Source of the DNA: Thermothielavioides terrestris NRRL 8126
Taxonomy: Eukaryota; Ascomycota; Sordariomycetes; Sordariales; Chaetomiaceae
Reading direction: 5' to 3'
NCBI RefSeq assembly: GCF_000226115.1
Contig: NC_016459.1
Location: 186,001-250,000 of the forward strand
Length of the DNA stretch: 64,000 nt
The notes under the pieces are model-generated. The model saw only the letters and a program-made list of their open reading frames with translations. It did no database searches and was not told the origin of the DNA. Both the position numbers and the translations under genes were made by a program. Below, piece after piece: positions 1-10,490 of the stretch (the first letter of the stretch is position 1; every line of letters begins with the position of its first letter).

Positions 1-3000
1 GAGGTATAGACGAGAGTATCGACTAAGAGATAGATCTAAGCTTACCTTTTTACTATAGGCGATCGACTTCTTTTTAGGAGATCTTCTTAGTATCGTCGTC
101 TTTCTTCTTAATAGTACCGACTATCTTCTTAGCCTTCTTTTTACTCTTTTAGGTAAGTTCCTCTCTCTCTTCCTCTATATAGAGGACCCTCCTTAAGTGC
201 CTATGTTCAGTAGCTCTAGGGCCCAACGTTCCTATATTAAAGGCGGCCTCCTATAGCTAGAACGCTCCTTTAGAGGCTTTAGACGAACGTAAACCTAGGA
301 AAGTAGCTACAATTAGAGCGCTTAGCAGAGTAGATAGAGGAGTTAGATATTAGAACTCTAAGAAGGTGCTAATAGTATCGCCTTTTACTACAATAGTATC
401 TAATACTTCTTCGATAGTAGCTAGGCTCTCTTCTAGTTCTTCGAAGGTTATTAAAGGTGTACTAAACGCCTCTATTGTATCCTCTTCCTTAGCTATAGAC
501 GTAAGATCGCTATTATCTAGCTAATTGGTATTATTAGCGCCTTTAGTATTAAGCTAGCGCTTTAGCTCTTCGAGGTCTACCTAGGGAATGTCTTATACTA
601 TAAGCTTTAGATTGCCTAGATATACCTACTTCTCGTTAAAAATTATATTGTATATATATACTACTTAGTCGATAGCTAGGTTCTAGATATAGTAGATGTT
701 TAAGGAATTATATCCTACGAGGTAGCTAATCTAAGCTCTTAGTCGAAACTATTTAAGACGCCTTTCTTTCTTTTTAGTAGTATCTATTATAGTAAATGCC
801 TTACAACTATAGACCTTCAAATACCCTTGGTATAGCTTATACTCTAAGGCTCTTAGGCTATCTCTTTTAGCGAGGAAGGTATAAAAGCGATCTAGTAGCG
901 TTATCTACTCTATTGTCAAGGATGGTATCCTATTGTAGAGATATACTATAGCTCTAGTAACCTTTAGCTACAGTTGCTCTAGCAACTATATACCGATAGC
1001 TATCATTCTAGCCTTCTCCTTGATTATACTCCCTAAACGTTTAGCGCCTCTGTTCTATATAGGCGTATTAGACGTTAAAGGCTCTATTTAGATACCTTGT
1101 CTCTCTACCTAGGTAGTAATAGCGTTCGCCTATATAAATTCGTTATTATACTCTAAGACTTTAATACGTAGCTAATACTGCCTTTTAAGCAGTATAGCGA
1201 GGTGTTTAATAGCTACTAGGATATCTAGCGCCTTACAGTTATATAGATAGTAGTCCTATATTATACTTAAATAGCGATCTATCGCTAATAACAAATGTTT
1301 AAAGCGTTGTCGGCCCTCCTAGAAAAGGTATAGATCTAAGGCGATCCTATCGCCTAGGCTATAGTTCTGTCATGCCTCAGAACCACCCTAACCCGTGGGA
1401 CCCGCCTTGGCACCTAGCACAGCCCTCGGAACGCGCCTTGGCACCTAGCACAACCCTTAGCCCAACCACCTCGCTCTACATCTAGCACCTAGCATAGCCT
1501 AGCCAACTATAGGGCACTATACAAGTCATCTACGTGCGCCACTAGGGCGTACGTCAGTAGCCCAAATCACACGAGCTACCTAGAGGAGCAATCGGAGGGG
1601 CTCAGAGCTAAGCGAAATACGGGGCATCAGGCTAAGCAAGTGCGGGGAACTGAGACATTAGGTCGGCAACAAAGCGGATTAGGCGCACTTAGGGAGCTAT
1701 ATAGGCGCTATAGGATAGCCTAGGAAAGGATCTACGAGCTTAGGAATAGAGGCTGGCCGATACGGAGGAAGATCGAGGGCTAGGATAGGAGAGATAAGGA
1801 GGATAGAACCCATAGGCAGTGAGAGAGGCTAGCGTTCAATGCAACCACCCGCACCCCCCCTACCTCGTAGCTACCCTGTAGCGTGTGCTCTGCGTGTGCC
1901 TTGCTCGTACTCCGTCACTTCAACGTATACCCCTTTCCTTCTAGGAGCCCCCGCTCCTAACAAGTTCAATGGTCTAGGAATATGATTGGGCCTACGTTTT
2001 AACTTGCTAAGGCTATAGCTATTATACTTGAACATTGGTACGCCTTTGATACGCCCTCCTTGTAAGTAATTGACGAAGTGTTCAAGGGCCCTTAGGCCTA
2101 TATAGCTAAGGCGTAGATGCCAAGTTATAGTATCTGCTATACTCTTTATATAGTGAGCCTAGTGATCGAGTCTCTTTGTTTAGGTAGCAAAGGCTATAGG
2201 TGTATAGTCTTCGAGTATATATTTAAGGATATATTGTTGGAGCTTCTTCGTAGTATATCTAAAGAGTATATAATCTTAGCGCCTAAGTAGGTAGTTAGCA
2301 TACTCTTTAGCCTATTGTCCTACTAGATCCCTCGTTGGTTAAGCTACTCTAACAATATAATATTATATACAAAGGTTAGATAGTAAGCTATGTTATATAG
2401 CATAAGGACTATAACGCCTTTGTCGTTCTACAATTTAATATCTATCTCGCTATATCCTTTAATCTAAATAGGGTACTCGCCTACCTAGATATAGTTATTA
2501 GGTATAATCAACTTAGAAGGCCTTTTAAACCTACTTAGATAGTTAGCGATATAAATAGTTGATCTCGAATCTAGGATTACCGAGTTGATTAGAGGATATC
2601 TCTAGCCTATCTAGAATATAGCTAGGATCGTAGTAAAGCTCGCTATATATTTGCCTATAGCTCTCTACTACTATATTCTTATAATATACTAGTAGCTAAA
2701 TATTACTATAATATTAGTGCCTACGTTAGGGGCGTTGCCTATATTGGGGGCGGTACCTACTTCAGAGGTATTACCCTCTTCCTAGGTAGTACTCTCTTTA
2801 GGAGCAATGCCCTCTTTAGGGGCGTTAGCATTTGCTATATCTACTTCGAAGACCTTAGGCTCCTTCGTCGAGAGTATAGCTATAGCTCTCTTAGAGCGAT
2901 TAGCTAGTTAATACGGTAGTAGATCTTCGCTTATATCGCTCTTTATATCGTTAGCGAGGCTACTCCTAGACCTCTTTATCCAAAGCCTATTAGCCTCTGC

Positions 3001-4400
3001 TTATAGAGTTGAATCAACCTTTAAATTGGCCTCTATACAAGCCTTAATATGTTCTTTAGGTTCCTACCTAGGTAATATACTCTTAGGGTTTAAATAGTAG
3101 TATCGTTTAGTTAGATAGAAATGATTATAGGCGTAATACTTCCTTAATATATTCGAGGACCTTATAGAGGTACTAAGAGCTATAGGCGTATTTAGCTTAT
3201 ATTTAAAGTAGGATTAGCCAATTCTAGCTCCCTCCTTATAGCTAGCTTAGTGCCTAGGGCGATCCTCCTAATCTTCTAGTTACTTAGGGTCCTTGTTTTC
3301 TTTCTCTCTAAGGCTATATATTAGGAAGGATGCTTTCTCTATATAGTTAAACGCCTTTTTAAGGAATAGGTATATACCTTTATAGACTTCTATAGCTATA
3401 TCTCGAAAAGTTAGCTTCTCGAGGATCTCTATCTTACTTATAGTATAGAGGGAAACAAAGCTTAGGAATAGCTTCTCTAGTATAGCCATTAGTTCGTTGA
3501 ACTATAGGCTAGGATCCTTCGTCTCGCTTATCTTCTAGAGAGAGGCTTTATCTATTAGGTTCTTCTACTTAACGAGCTACCTTTTGAAATTAGCCTCTTT
3601 AATATATATATTTCTAAGATATTTAAATATATCGAGGTAGATATAAATATATATTCGAAGCTCTATTATCGTTTTAATAGTTGGTCAAATAATCTTCTTA
3701 AGGTTGTTGTACTATATTCGAAGGTCGGTATACTCTATAAAGTAGGTAGACTAGTAGTTAGCTACTACTATAGTAGTTATAAAGGTTAGTATCTAAATAA
3801 AGTAATTGGTCTAGCGTTTATAGTCCTTATACTTATAGTCTAGATCCTTCTCGACCTATATAATGACAATAACAATATTATTGTTAAACTACTTCTCCCT
3901 CTTATTATAGAGCTTCCTCTAGTAGCTATTCAGTGCCTCGACACTAGGCTACTCTTATAGACCTTCGTTCTTAGAGAGGGTCTAGGAATCTATATCGTTA
4001 TCCTAGGCTATAGAGGTAGTACCGGGCTACTACTTGCCTATAGCGGGCGCTCCTAGATCGGCTAGAGCTCCTATAGCTATAGCTAGTGTAGAAGCCTATA
4101 GTTCGACGATATATTCCTAGAGCTTACGTTGGATACGCTTATAGGCGAGATCGTAGGTATCAGCTAATATAAACTTTGGAAGGAGCTCCGCCTTGCCCTC
4201 GAAATAGTCGAGTAGGTCGAGATACTTAGCCTTGTTAACGAACTCGTAGTTCTAAGCCACCTAGTTATCTAGGCTAGCTAGGATAATGTCGATCTTTATA
4301 TTGACTTTCGAAGATATAGTAGTTACTACTAAGCGCTATATATAGGGCTATATACTCAGAGATAGGGCTAGGTTTTCGAGCTAATAAGACTCTTAATTGT
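1..4400 (-). mobile_element. RIP-degraded Copia (Ty1) retrotransposon, truncated by window edge
   Basis: Read on the minus strand, about 1360 down to 600 gives a broken but recognisable Copia integrase core: an LAIDRY segment, then YNNEFI, then NRGAKRLGSI in the place of the usual QNG-x-AER block. Minus-strand sequence at about 3500-4380 resembles gag, with a DNW-x-A-x-NYEFVNKAKYLDLL-type start. The reverse transcriptase should lie left of position 1. Nearly every stop is TAG or TAA where Trp or Gln is expected, and CpA/TpG are depleted while TpA is very high, as RIP produces. No intact frame above about 70 codons remains, so it is inactive. The right edge is uncertain because I found no clear 5' LTR; it lies somewhere in 4390-4510. 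Confidence 0.8.
1368..1962. mobile_element. Solo LTR, 595 bp, inserted in the Copia element
   Basis: The block starts TGTCATGCC and ends CTCCTAACA, and is flanked on both sides by the identical 5-bp duplication AGTTC (1363-1367 and 1963-1967). Removing it restores a continuous minus-strand integrase frame in the host Copia element. Its composition is unlike the surroundings: CpA and TpG are plentiful, so it escaped most of the RIP that destroyed its host, which implies a later insertion. Near its left end an approximately 34-bp segment (CGCCTTGGCACCTAGCACA...) is repeated twice. There is no internal region, so it is a recombination remnant of a full LTR element. The source element is not in this window. 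Confidence 0.85.
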
Positions 4401-5160
4401 TAGAACTGCTATATAGGCTTAGGAAGATGAAGCTATTACGATGTAAGCAATATATACAACTAGGATCAATCGTGGTATTGAGGATGTTGTATTGTAGGAG
4501 AGTTCCTGATCAGGAGCCCAGTCTTGGGCGGCAGTTGGGCATCAGGCCGGTGGATCCTAATCTCGGTGGGCCAGCCCACTACCCTGGGCCGGGCTGGTTC
4601 TGACACCTCACCACAGCCTCACCACTCTTCTTTAGACCCCACGCCCGCCATGGACGGACGAGGACGGAGTGCTGCATGTAGGCCACTCCTGCTCTGCTGG
4701 AGACTTTGAGCTGGACGAGGACGGGCAGCAGAGGCTAAGCACTCAACCAAATTCAACCACGGATCATTGAGGGAAAGGGAATATAAGGGACTACCGACGT
4801 GTGTAACTCAATCGCAGCTGCCATCGTCTACCTTGTTTATGCAAGTGAGAAGGTAAATAGCGCCTCTTGCTGCTTGCTTTTATCACCCCAGAATATAGGA
4901 CAGCATTTCACATTGAGCTCTCAATCACAATTTGGGCGACCACATCCCGATGCATTCTGCAAACTGCAAGTCGGGTAAGCAATCTGGCTTGTGGTGACTC
5001 GATGGCGACGACGATTCCATTTTTGTTCCGTACAGTGGGGACAATAGCTGTGTGACCGCACTTCTCGAACCAGCAACTTGGCTAAACCTATCTTCTGCAG
5101 TGAGGATTTTGCCAGCCGGTCTCGATTTTTTATTCCTTCAACCAGGAGCATTTACCCCTC
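4401..5160. other. Intergenic, no supported gene
   Basis: GC-moderate sequence right of the Copia element. Only short overlapping frames on both strands, with no domain signature, are visible. The missing 5' LTR of the neighbouring element might begin here, but I could not find a TG...CA pair with a target duplication. Confidence 0.5.
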
Positions 5161-5164
5161 TCCC

Positions 5165-5241
5165 GAGCAACCAATTCTTCGTTGCCTCGGAGCACCCAGT
5201 TTTCTCGTTGCCTCCGGCCAACCGATTTTTCGTTTCCTCCC
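5165..5241. repeat. Three imperfect ~26-bp tandem units
   Basis: Three successive units share the pattern (g/c)-x-CAACC-x-ATTTTTCGTTGCCTCC: about 5165-5189, 5190-5215 and 5216-5241. They differ at several positions each. No coding assignment is supported. Confidence 0.6.
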
Positions 5242-5520
5242 GGAAATTGACTTCTTGCTTCGAGAACTCCTATCCACCATCCTCAAAATTTCTCTCTCTC
5301 GCTTTCTCAGCGCGCAGCCCGAGCAGACTTTCCGCAACGCCGACTGCAGAAGACCTCGGAACCAATCTGGGGCAACAAATTCGAAGGTGCGTGCCCAGTT
5401 TTTTCCGCTTTATTGCACTCAGCTCTGCATTTCCAGACGGCTCGGCTGTCGGCCAGTTGCGAGCTTCCCAGGCTGCTTCCCCGCCGCGGGCTGCGGTAGC
5501 CACCGGGGTGGACTTGACTG

Positions 5521-5750
5521 CGTAAGTACGCGCCAGAACGAGCCTGTTATTCACTTCTATTGTTCCTCTATTCAAAACTTTACCATGCTTCCGCCTTCTT
5601 GGTCCCGGGCTGCGGTGTCGGGTGGACTCGATGCGCAAGTGCGTGCCAGAACAAGCCCGTTATTCACTGCTATTGTTCTGCTATTCAAAACGCGTAAGTA
5701 CGCAGCAGAACAAGCCTGTTATTCACTGCTTTTGTTCCTCTATTCAAAAT
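5521..5750. repeat. Three ~57-bp repeat units, each opening with a splice-donor-like sequence
   Basis: Units at about 5521-5578, 5634-5691 and 5693-5750 share the core CCAGAAC-A-AGCC-GTTATTCACT followed by a T-rich stretch ending CTATTCAAAA. Two of the three begin GTAAGTACG; the middle one reads CAAGTGCG. A GGGCTGCGGT...GTGGACT...GCG segment precedes the first two units, so the original duplication unit was larger, about 115 bp. The long frame that crosses the array looks like repeat coincidence rather than a protein. Confidence 0.65.
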
Positions 5751-6007
5751 TTTCCACAATGGTTCCATTTTCTTGTTCACCCCATTTTGCTATTTCTCGA
5801 TCTGGCTCTCAAATAAATTCTTCCCGCCACTTCCTTCTTCCCACCACTTTTTCCATTCCCACAACCTTCTCTCTCCTCTGCTTCTTCATTCTCACTCTCT
5901 CCCAATCTTCCACCCACCCGATCTTCTTCCACCCAGAAAAATTCTGCCCCAGCCTCTGGCAAGTCCGCAGTGCTCCTCTCTCCTCAACCTAATTAACCTA
6001 ATTCTAG

Positions 6008-6300
6008 CTTCTCCCAAAATTCTTCCTCCCAATTCCTCTATTTCCTCAACCTTCCCTCTTCCCGCTTCTTCCTGCATCAATCTCCCAGTCTCCCCCGACA
6101 AAAAACCTGTCTTAACCGCACTGGTGAGCTCGCTGCACTCCCCTGTTCTGCACCAGCTTTGGCGCATCCGTTTTTTTTCGTCTCCTAAAATCCTTCCCAC
6201 CTCTTCCATTTCCTCAACCTTTCCTCTCCACTTCTTCTATTTTCGCTCTCCTAATCTTCCACCAACAAAAGCCTGTGCCAACCACACTGGTAAGTCCTCT
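6008..6300. repeat. Imperfect duplication, ~120-bp units, pyrimidine-rich
   Basis: The segment at about 6008-6130 (AAAATTCTTCC...CCTCTATTTCCTCAACC...AACCTGT...ACTGGTGAGC) recurs at 6185-6300 (AAAATCCTTCC...TTCCATTTCCTCAACC...GCCTGT...ACTGGTAAGT). Both copies end in a plausible 5' splice donor after ACTG. This may be a duplicated non-coding 5' exon of the gene that starts at 6581; that is inference. Confidence 0.5.
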
Positions 6301-6580
6301 GGTCTCCCAACCACAGAGACTGACAATCTGCCACTGTTCTCCGCGCTCGGGGCGCCAAAACGAGCAGTCACAATTTTTCATTTTGTTCGACTTCTCAATT
6401 GTTCTTTGCCAAACTTCCCACTCGCCTCACTTGTGTCGTTGAGATAATTGAACTGACCATCGGATCACGACAGACCGACCTTCTGGCAGCCGTGCTCCCC
6501 GCCTCGCCCTCTCGCCTTGCCCGCTTCGCCCTCGCCCGCTTCGCCCGCCCCCTCCGCGCCCGTTCCCGCAGTCCGACAAA

Positions 6581-8068
6581 ATGTCGGACTCAGACAAGTG
6601 CACTCCGTCGGAGTGCGGCCTGTTTGTCGGCCGGTGCCGGGCCGACACGCCCGCCTCGCCGCCGGCGGGCCTGGACAGCGACGACCGCCAAAGCGTAAGT
6701 CTTTCCCCACGTCTTCAATCCGCCGAGGTACAGAACTCCTGCCTCCCAGAGCGTCAGGGTGTTGCTTGGCCAGGCACCATCCGCCCGGGCATCCCTGTAG
6801 TGCTGTGCTTTAACTCGCGATGAGCTGCGTCAAGGCCCTTCGTAAGGCCGCAGGACGCAGGAGCCGGTTTAAACGGGTCAATATGCAGGACAGGAAGCCC
6901 CATCAGTCTTACCGCTTCGGCGGCAGGCCGCGAACCGGATTGCAAAGCTTGGCCCTTCAATAGCTTTGCATGCAGGGAGACGATCCAGACCGGACTACAC
7001 CAGGGTGGACTAGCGGTGTCGAAAGACAACTGAGGCGCAAGACCGCTTTGGCTACACGACTATGCTTCGTGAATGACGCCAGCGGAGCGCCGCACTGCCC
7101 ATTGCCGACTCAGTCTTATGTCTGGGGATGAAGGCACAAGGAACAGTGGGACTGATGGGGGAGTGCCAGCGATTTGATTGAAGCCGGACTTGCTCAGCTC
7201 TGTAACGTGCTGATGGGGGAAAAACATCTAGGTCGCCATTAAAGTTGAGAGCGAAGCCGAAGCCGACAGCGGTCAACATCCTTTACGCCCCCGCCCTTTC
7301 CGGCCCCAGCCTCTCCGGCCCCGCCCTTGCCGCCCCCGGTCCTGCCGCCACAGCCCTTGCCGCCACAGCCCTCGCTGAGGCCGTCGCGGCCCGGATGGAG
7401 GAGTGGGCCCGGAACGACCCCAAGTTGAACGCCCTCTACAAGGACATGGAGGAGGCAAAGAAGGTCGAGGCGCTCCACACCGAGCAGGTCGACGATCTGT
7501 GCCGCCGGTTTGAGGGCGTGAACTTGGCGCTCAAGGCCCAGATTGATGAGTGCAAGGAAATGTACAACCCCGCATTTCGTGGAGAGAGCAGCGAAATGCA
7601 TCGGGCTGTTCGCCAGGCGGTGGTTCAGGATACGGGGAAGATGCGGCGCGACCATATTGACGACACGAGAAGGCTCCGGTCCGACGTGCATGGTCTGCGC
7701 TCACTTGTGAGGGCGATGAGAGACAACCAGCACAGGCACCAGCAGCAGACGGACCCTCTCGTCCAGGAGCTGCAGAAGCAAAACGCCGAAGTATTTTCCT
7801 TCCCCCCCCCCCCCCCCCCCCCCAAAAGTTGTCCCCGGTCGTGACCGACAAGACCTGCCTACTGACTGCGCCACACCCATTATTGCAGCTGCGTCAAGCG
7901 AACGAGCTGCTCATCGAGCAGAACAAGCTGCTGATCGAGCAAAACAACCTGCATCTCCTGCAGCTCGAGAAGGGCAAGCAGCAGATCGAGAACACCAAGC
8001 AACAGCTTGAGCAAGGAAAGCAACAGCTCGAGAAGAGCATGCAGATGTTGAGCAGACCGAGCAACTGA
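6581..8068 (+). CDS. Tentative coiled-coil protein of unknown function
   Basis: I do not recognise this protein. Proposed exons are 6581-6694 (38 codons, donor GTAAGT, phase 0), a second exon ending at 7790, and 7889-8068. The second exon contains an open frame from about 7245; its acceptor is not resolved, so its start is a guess. The middle part is Ala/Pro-rich, then helical and charged (EEWARNDPKLNALYKDMEEAK...). The third exon is an almost pure coiled coil with repeated LIEQNKLL and LEQGKQQLEK units. The 98-nt intron before it holds a 22-base C run at 7802-7823. The coil frame stops at 8068, but the +1 frame continues with equally coil-like sequence (EQTEQLKQLLNQK) for some 40 codons. This suggests a one-base indel, either a real break or a sequencing error. 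Its donor GTATTT is weak. Confidence 0.45.
7802..7823 (+). repeat. Poly-C run, 22 nt, in a predicted intron
   Basis: An uninterrupted run of 22 C residues lies between the predicted donor at 7791 and acceptor at 7888. Runs like this are prone to length error in assemblies, so the local length is uncertain. Confidence 0.9.
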
Positions 8069-8939
8069 AGCAGCTCTTAAACCAGAAGCACGCGTCTGCA
8101 CAGACTGCCGACCCCGCTTCCCCGAAGAAGAAGCGAGACAGGCTCGCGTGGCGTTCAAAGGGCCAGCAACATTGCCGATGGTTTTGGGCGGGAGGGAAGA
8201 GCACTGGAGAGTCCTCCGTCCATTCTGTTCCTGTTTCAATTTTTCCTGTTTTCTGTTTCGCCTCTCTCGCGGTCTTGATGATGTGGTTGTCTGATCTTGC
8301 CTGCTTCTTCTGTGGCGATCATCCGCGGGGATACGGACAACAATATGGCTGATGGGGGTTGGGATCAAGGTTCTGGGACGGCGCACATGATGGGTATGAG
8401 GTCCAGGCTGGCAATCACATGGTATGGCGTCGGGATTGTAAGGACTCATTTGGCCGGCTCGTGATAGGGGAGGTACGGAGTAATTACCTAGGTATCGGAG
8501 CCATTAATTCCTTCTTACTGTGATAAACATCTATTGCGCAGCGTGTTGTGTGGGATGCAGAATGCAACAGAGGAGGAGAATGAATCTGGTGATGAACTGC
8601 GTGGTGGTCTGGGAGTGTAAGGAAGGTGAAGAACCTGGAAGGTGGCAGAAACCGGTAAGTTTGGTGGCTTGAGGGTTGGTTGTTCAGGGGGTCGTTTTCT
8701 GGTTAGGTAAGGTACTCAAGGAATCACTCAACTGCCGGGGTAGATGACCCCACCGAGGTCGGTGGGCACGCGTGATCACGTGAGCCTCGAGGTCGCATCT
8801 TGCCGTGAGTTCGCTTGCTGTGAGTTCACGACCATCAGTTCACAGATTGAAGCTGAGGGGGCCAACCACATCGTCCCCCCCTAAGGCTCGATAGCCACCG
8901 CCTTAAATCTCATCGTTCGCAAACCCGGCAATTTCCAAA
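8069..8939. other. Intergenic; holds a TGATCACGTGA palindromic element
   Basis: No gene is supported. The +1 continuation of the preceding coiled-coil frame runs into the first 280 bases. TGATCACGTGA at 8773-8783 contains an E-box core (CACGTG) 157 bp upstream of the next start codon, and a GTGAGTTC motif occurs twice close by (about 8806 and 8819). Regulatory use is inference. Confidence 0.4.
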
Positions 8940-9515
8940 ATGCACAGCGTCCCTACCACCAGAGAGGTGCTACCGGGCGCACTCGTCAACATAGTGCTCA
9001 AGGCCGACCAGCCCACGGGCCGCACCGTCCAGGGCACGGTCGCGCAGCTCCTGACCAGGGGCAACCACCCACGAGGGATCAAGGTGCGCCTCGCCGATGG
9101 GAGGGTCGGCCGCGTCCAGAGCATGGCCCGGGACTCTGCCGCGACCGTGTCCCTCTTCCAACCGGGGGAAACCGTCCAGGAGCTCCTGGAACCGGAAGCA
9201 GAGATGGCAACGGGGCCAGGCTCTGCCGGCGTGTCGGGCCGGCGAGGTCGACACCGTAACCGGCCAGGTCGCGGGTCAGAGGAGCAGCCGCTGCCCACTC
9301 AGCTGGTCGGCCTCGACGCCTACATCAAGCCTGCGCGAAAGCGCGGCAAGGCAAGCAAGTCCGCAGGCGCAGACGCCGCCTCCTCGGCCGGCGACGATCA
9401 AACCACCAAGACGCCTTCGCTGGAGCCGGAAGAGCCGACATGTCCTGTGTGCGGCGACTTCCGAGGGGACGTCGCGGCCATGACCCATCACGTGCAGTCT
9501 CACTTCGACGACTAG
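8940..9515 (+). CDS. YwbE-like (DUF2196) domain protein with C-terminal zinc finger
   Basis: An intronless 191-residue protein with a good start context (CAAAATGC). Residues about 8-62 match the YwbE/DUF2196 family: VLPGALVNIVLKADQPTGR, then a GTV...LT-x-G-x-HPRGIKVRL core and GRVGRVQ. This is a small basic beta-rich fold found in bacteria and fungi with no firmly known reaction. The middle is a low-complexity basic linker (GRRGRHRNRPGRG). The C terminus carries CPVCGDFRGD...MTHHVQSHFDD, a C2H2-type finger (Cys-x2-Cys, His-x4-His) of the kind seen in ubiquitin- or nucleic-acid-binding proteins. The linker and finger suggest a nuclear or RNA-associated role, which is inference. It stands alone between two intergenic gaps. 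Confidence 0.85.
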   Translation: MHSVPTTREVLPGALVNIVLKADQPTGRTVQGTVAQLLTRGNHPRGIKVRLADGRVGRVQSMARDSAATVSLFQPGETVQELLEPEAEMATGPGSAGVSGRRGRHRNRPGRGSEEQPLPTQLVGLDAYIKPARKRGKASKSAGADAASSAGDDQTTKTPSLEPEEPTCPVCGDFRGDVAAMTHHVQSHFDD

Positions 9516-10490
9516 GCGAGCCCGGAGCGCCGCGTGATCGGAGATACAGCGACGAACGTCGACATTTTGAGTTTGCCGGTAATGGCCGGGCATCGTGAGC
9601 GAGCCCAACCCGGACCTCGGGCGTTACACAACCAGATTTTCTCTATCCGAGCGTTTCAATAACATGCATCAAAACCCCGCCCTCCGCGCCTGCATCGCTC
9701 CGATTGCTCGACGGGTTGCGCCCAGCCACGCTCGTTCCGCACGGCCCAAGCTGTAAGATCAAGCATGTATATCTCCCGACCGTTCCCAGCTGATCGGCTC
9801 CAGCTATTCCCTCAGGGTCGAAATTCCCCAGCATCATGTATTCCTCCAACTGTCCGTGAGTGTTGGAATATCTCATAGGACGGGACGCAGTCTCGGCTTG
9901 CAAGGCATGACACCGTGTCTGTGCCGGGCGGCTGACTAGAGAAGGAGTCCTCAAAAATGGAAAAAAACAAAATGGCCGTCGTCCGGGTGCGAGCCAGACT
10001 CGGCCTGGACAGACAAGTTCCTCATTGAGCCTGTCGTCGAAAGGTTCGCAATGTCACTCTCAATCCCGAGCGCTGCGTCGCCGAGGTTGGTCCTGAAGCG
10101 CCACAGAGTCTGGTCAGTCGTGAGCTTTTGGGACAGCTGGAAGATCAGGATAGAGGGACTGGAGAGGAGGAAGGAGAGCGGGGAAAAACAACTGTCATGA
10201 AAAAGCGACGGGCCAATTCACCTCGCTATCGTCGTCGGAAGTCTGTTTGCAAGGGAAACTGGGCCAGTCCACGACTTGGAAAATGGCCGCGGCTTGGAAT
10301 ATGGCACATGTCCGTGTCGTTTGCCATTCATGCGGTTGCTGGCTCGGGTTATTGGCTTTTTGCCGCTCAAGCAACGAACCGGGCTGTGGGCGCTGTGCTT
10401 TTGTTTTCTATTCGCAGTGCCGTGTGATTTCGTCCGGACATGGCGCTGTCGCATCGAGGCAAATGTTGCAATCACTCTTTGCCCCTCCAC
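9516..10490. other. Intergenic, no supported gene
   Basis: Short overlapping frames on both strands without domain signatures. It separates the plus-strand YwbE-like gene from the 3' end of the minus-strand 7TM gene. Confidence 0.5.

Noticed and set aside
5078..5992. 304-codon plus-strand frame across the tandem repeats
   Set aside because: It runs through repeat units in register, shows no domain, and two overlapping frames are equally open; low-complexity pyrimidine-rich DNA explains it.
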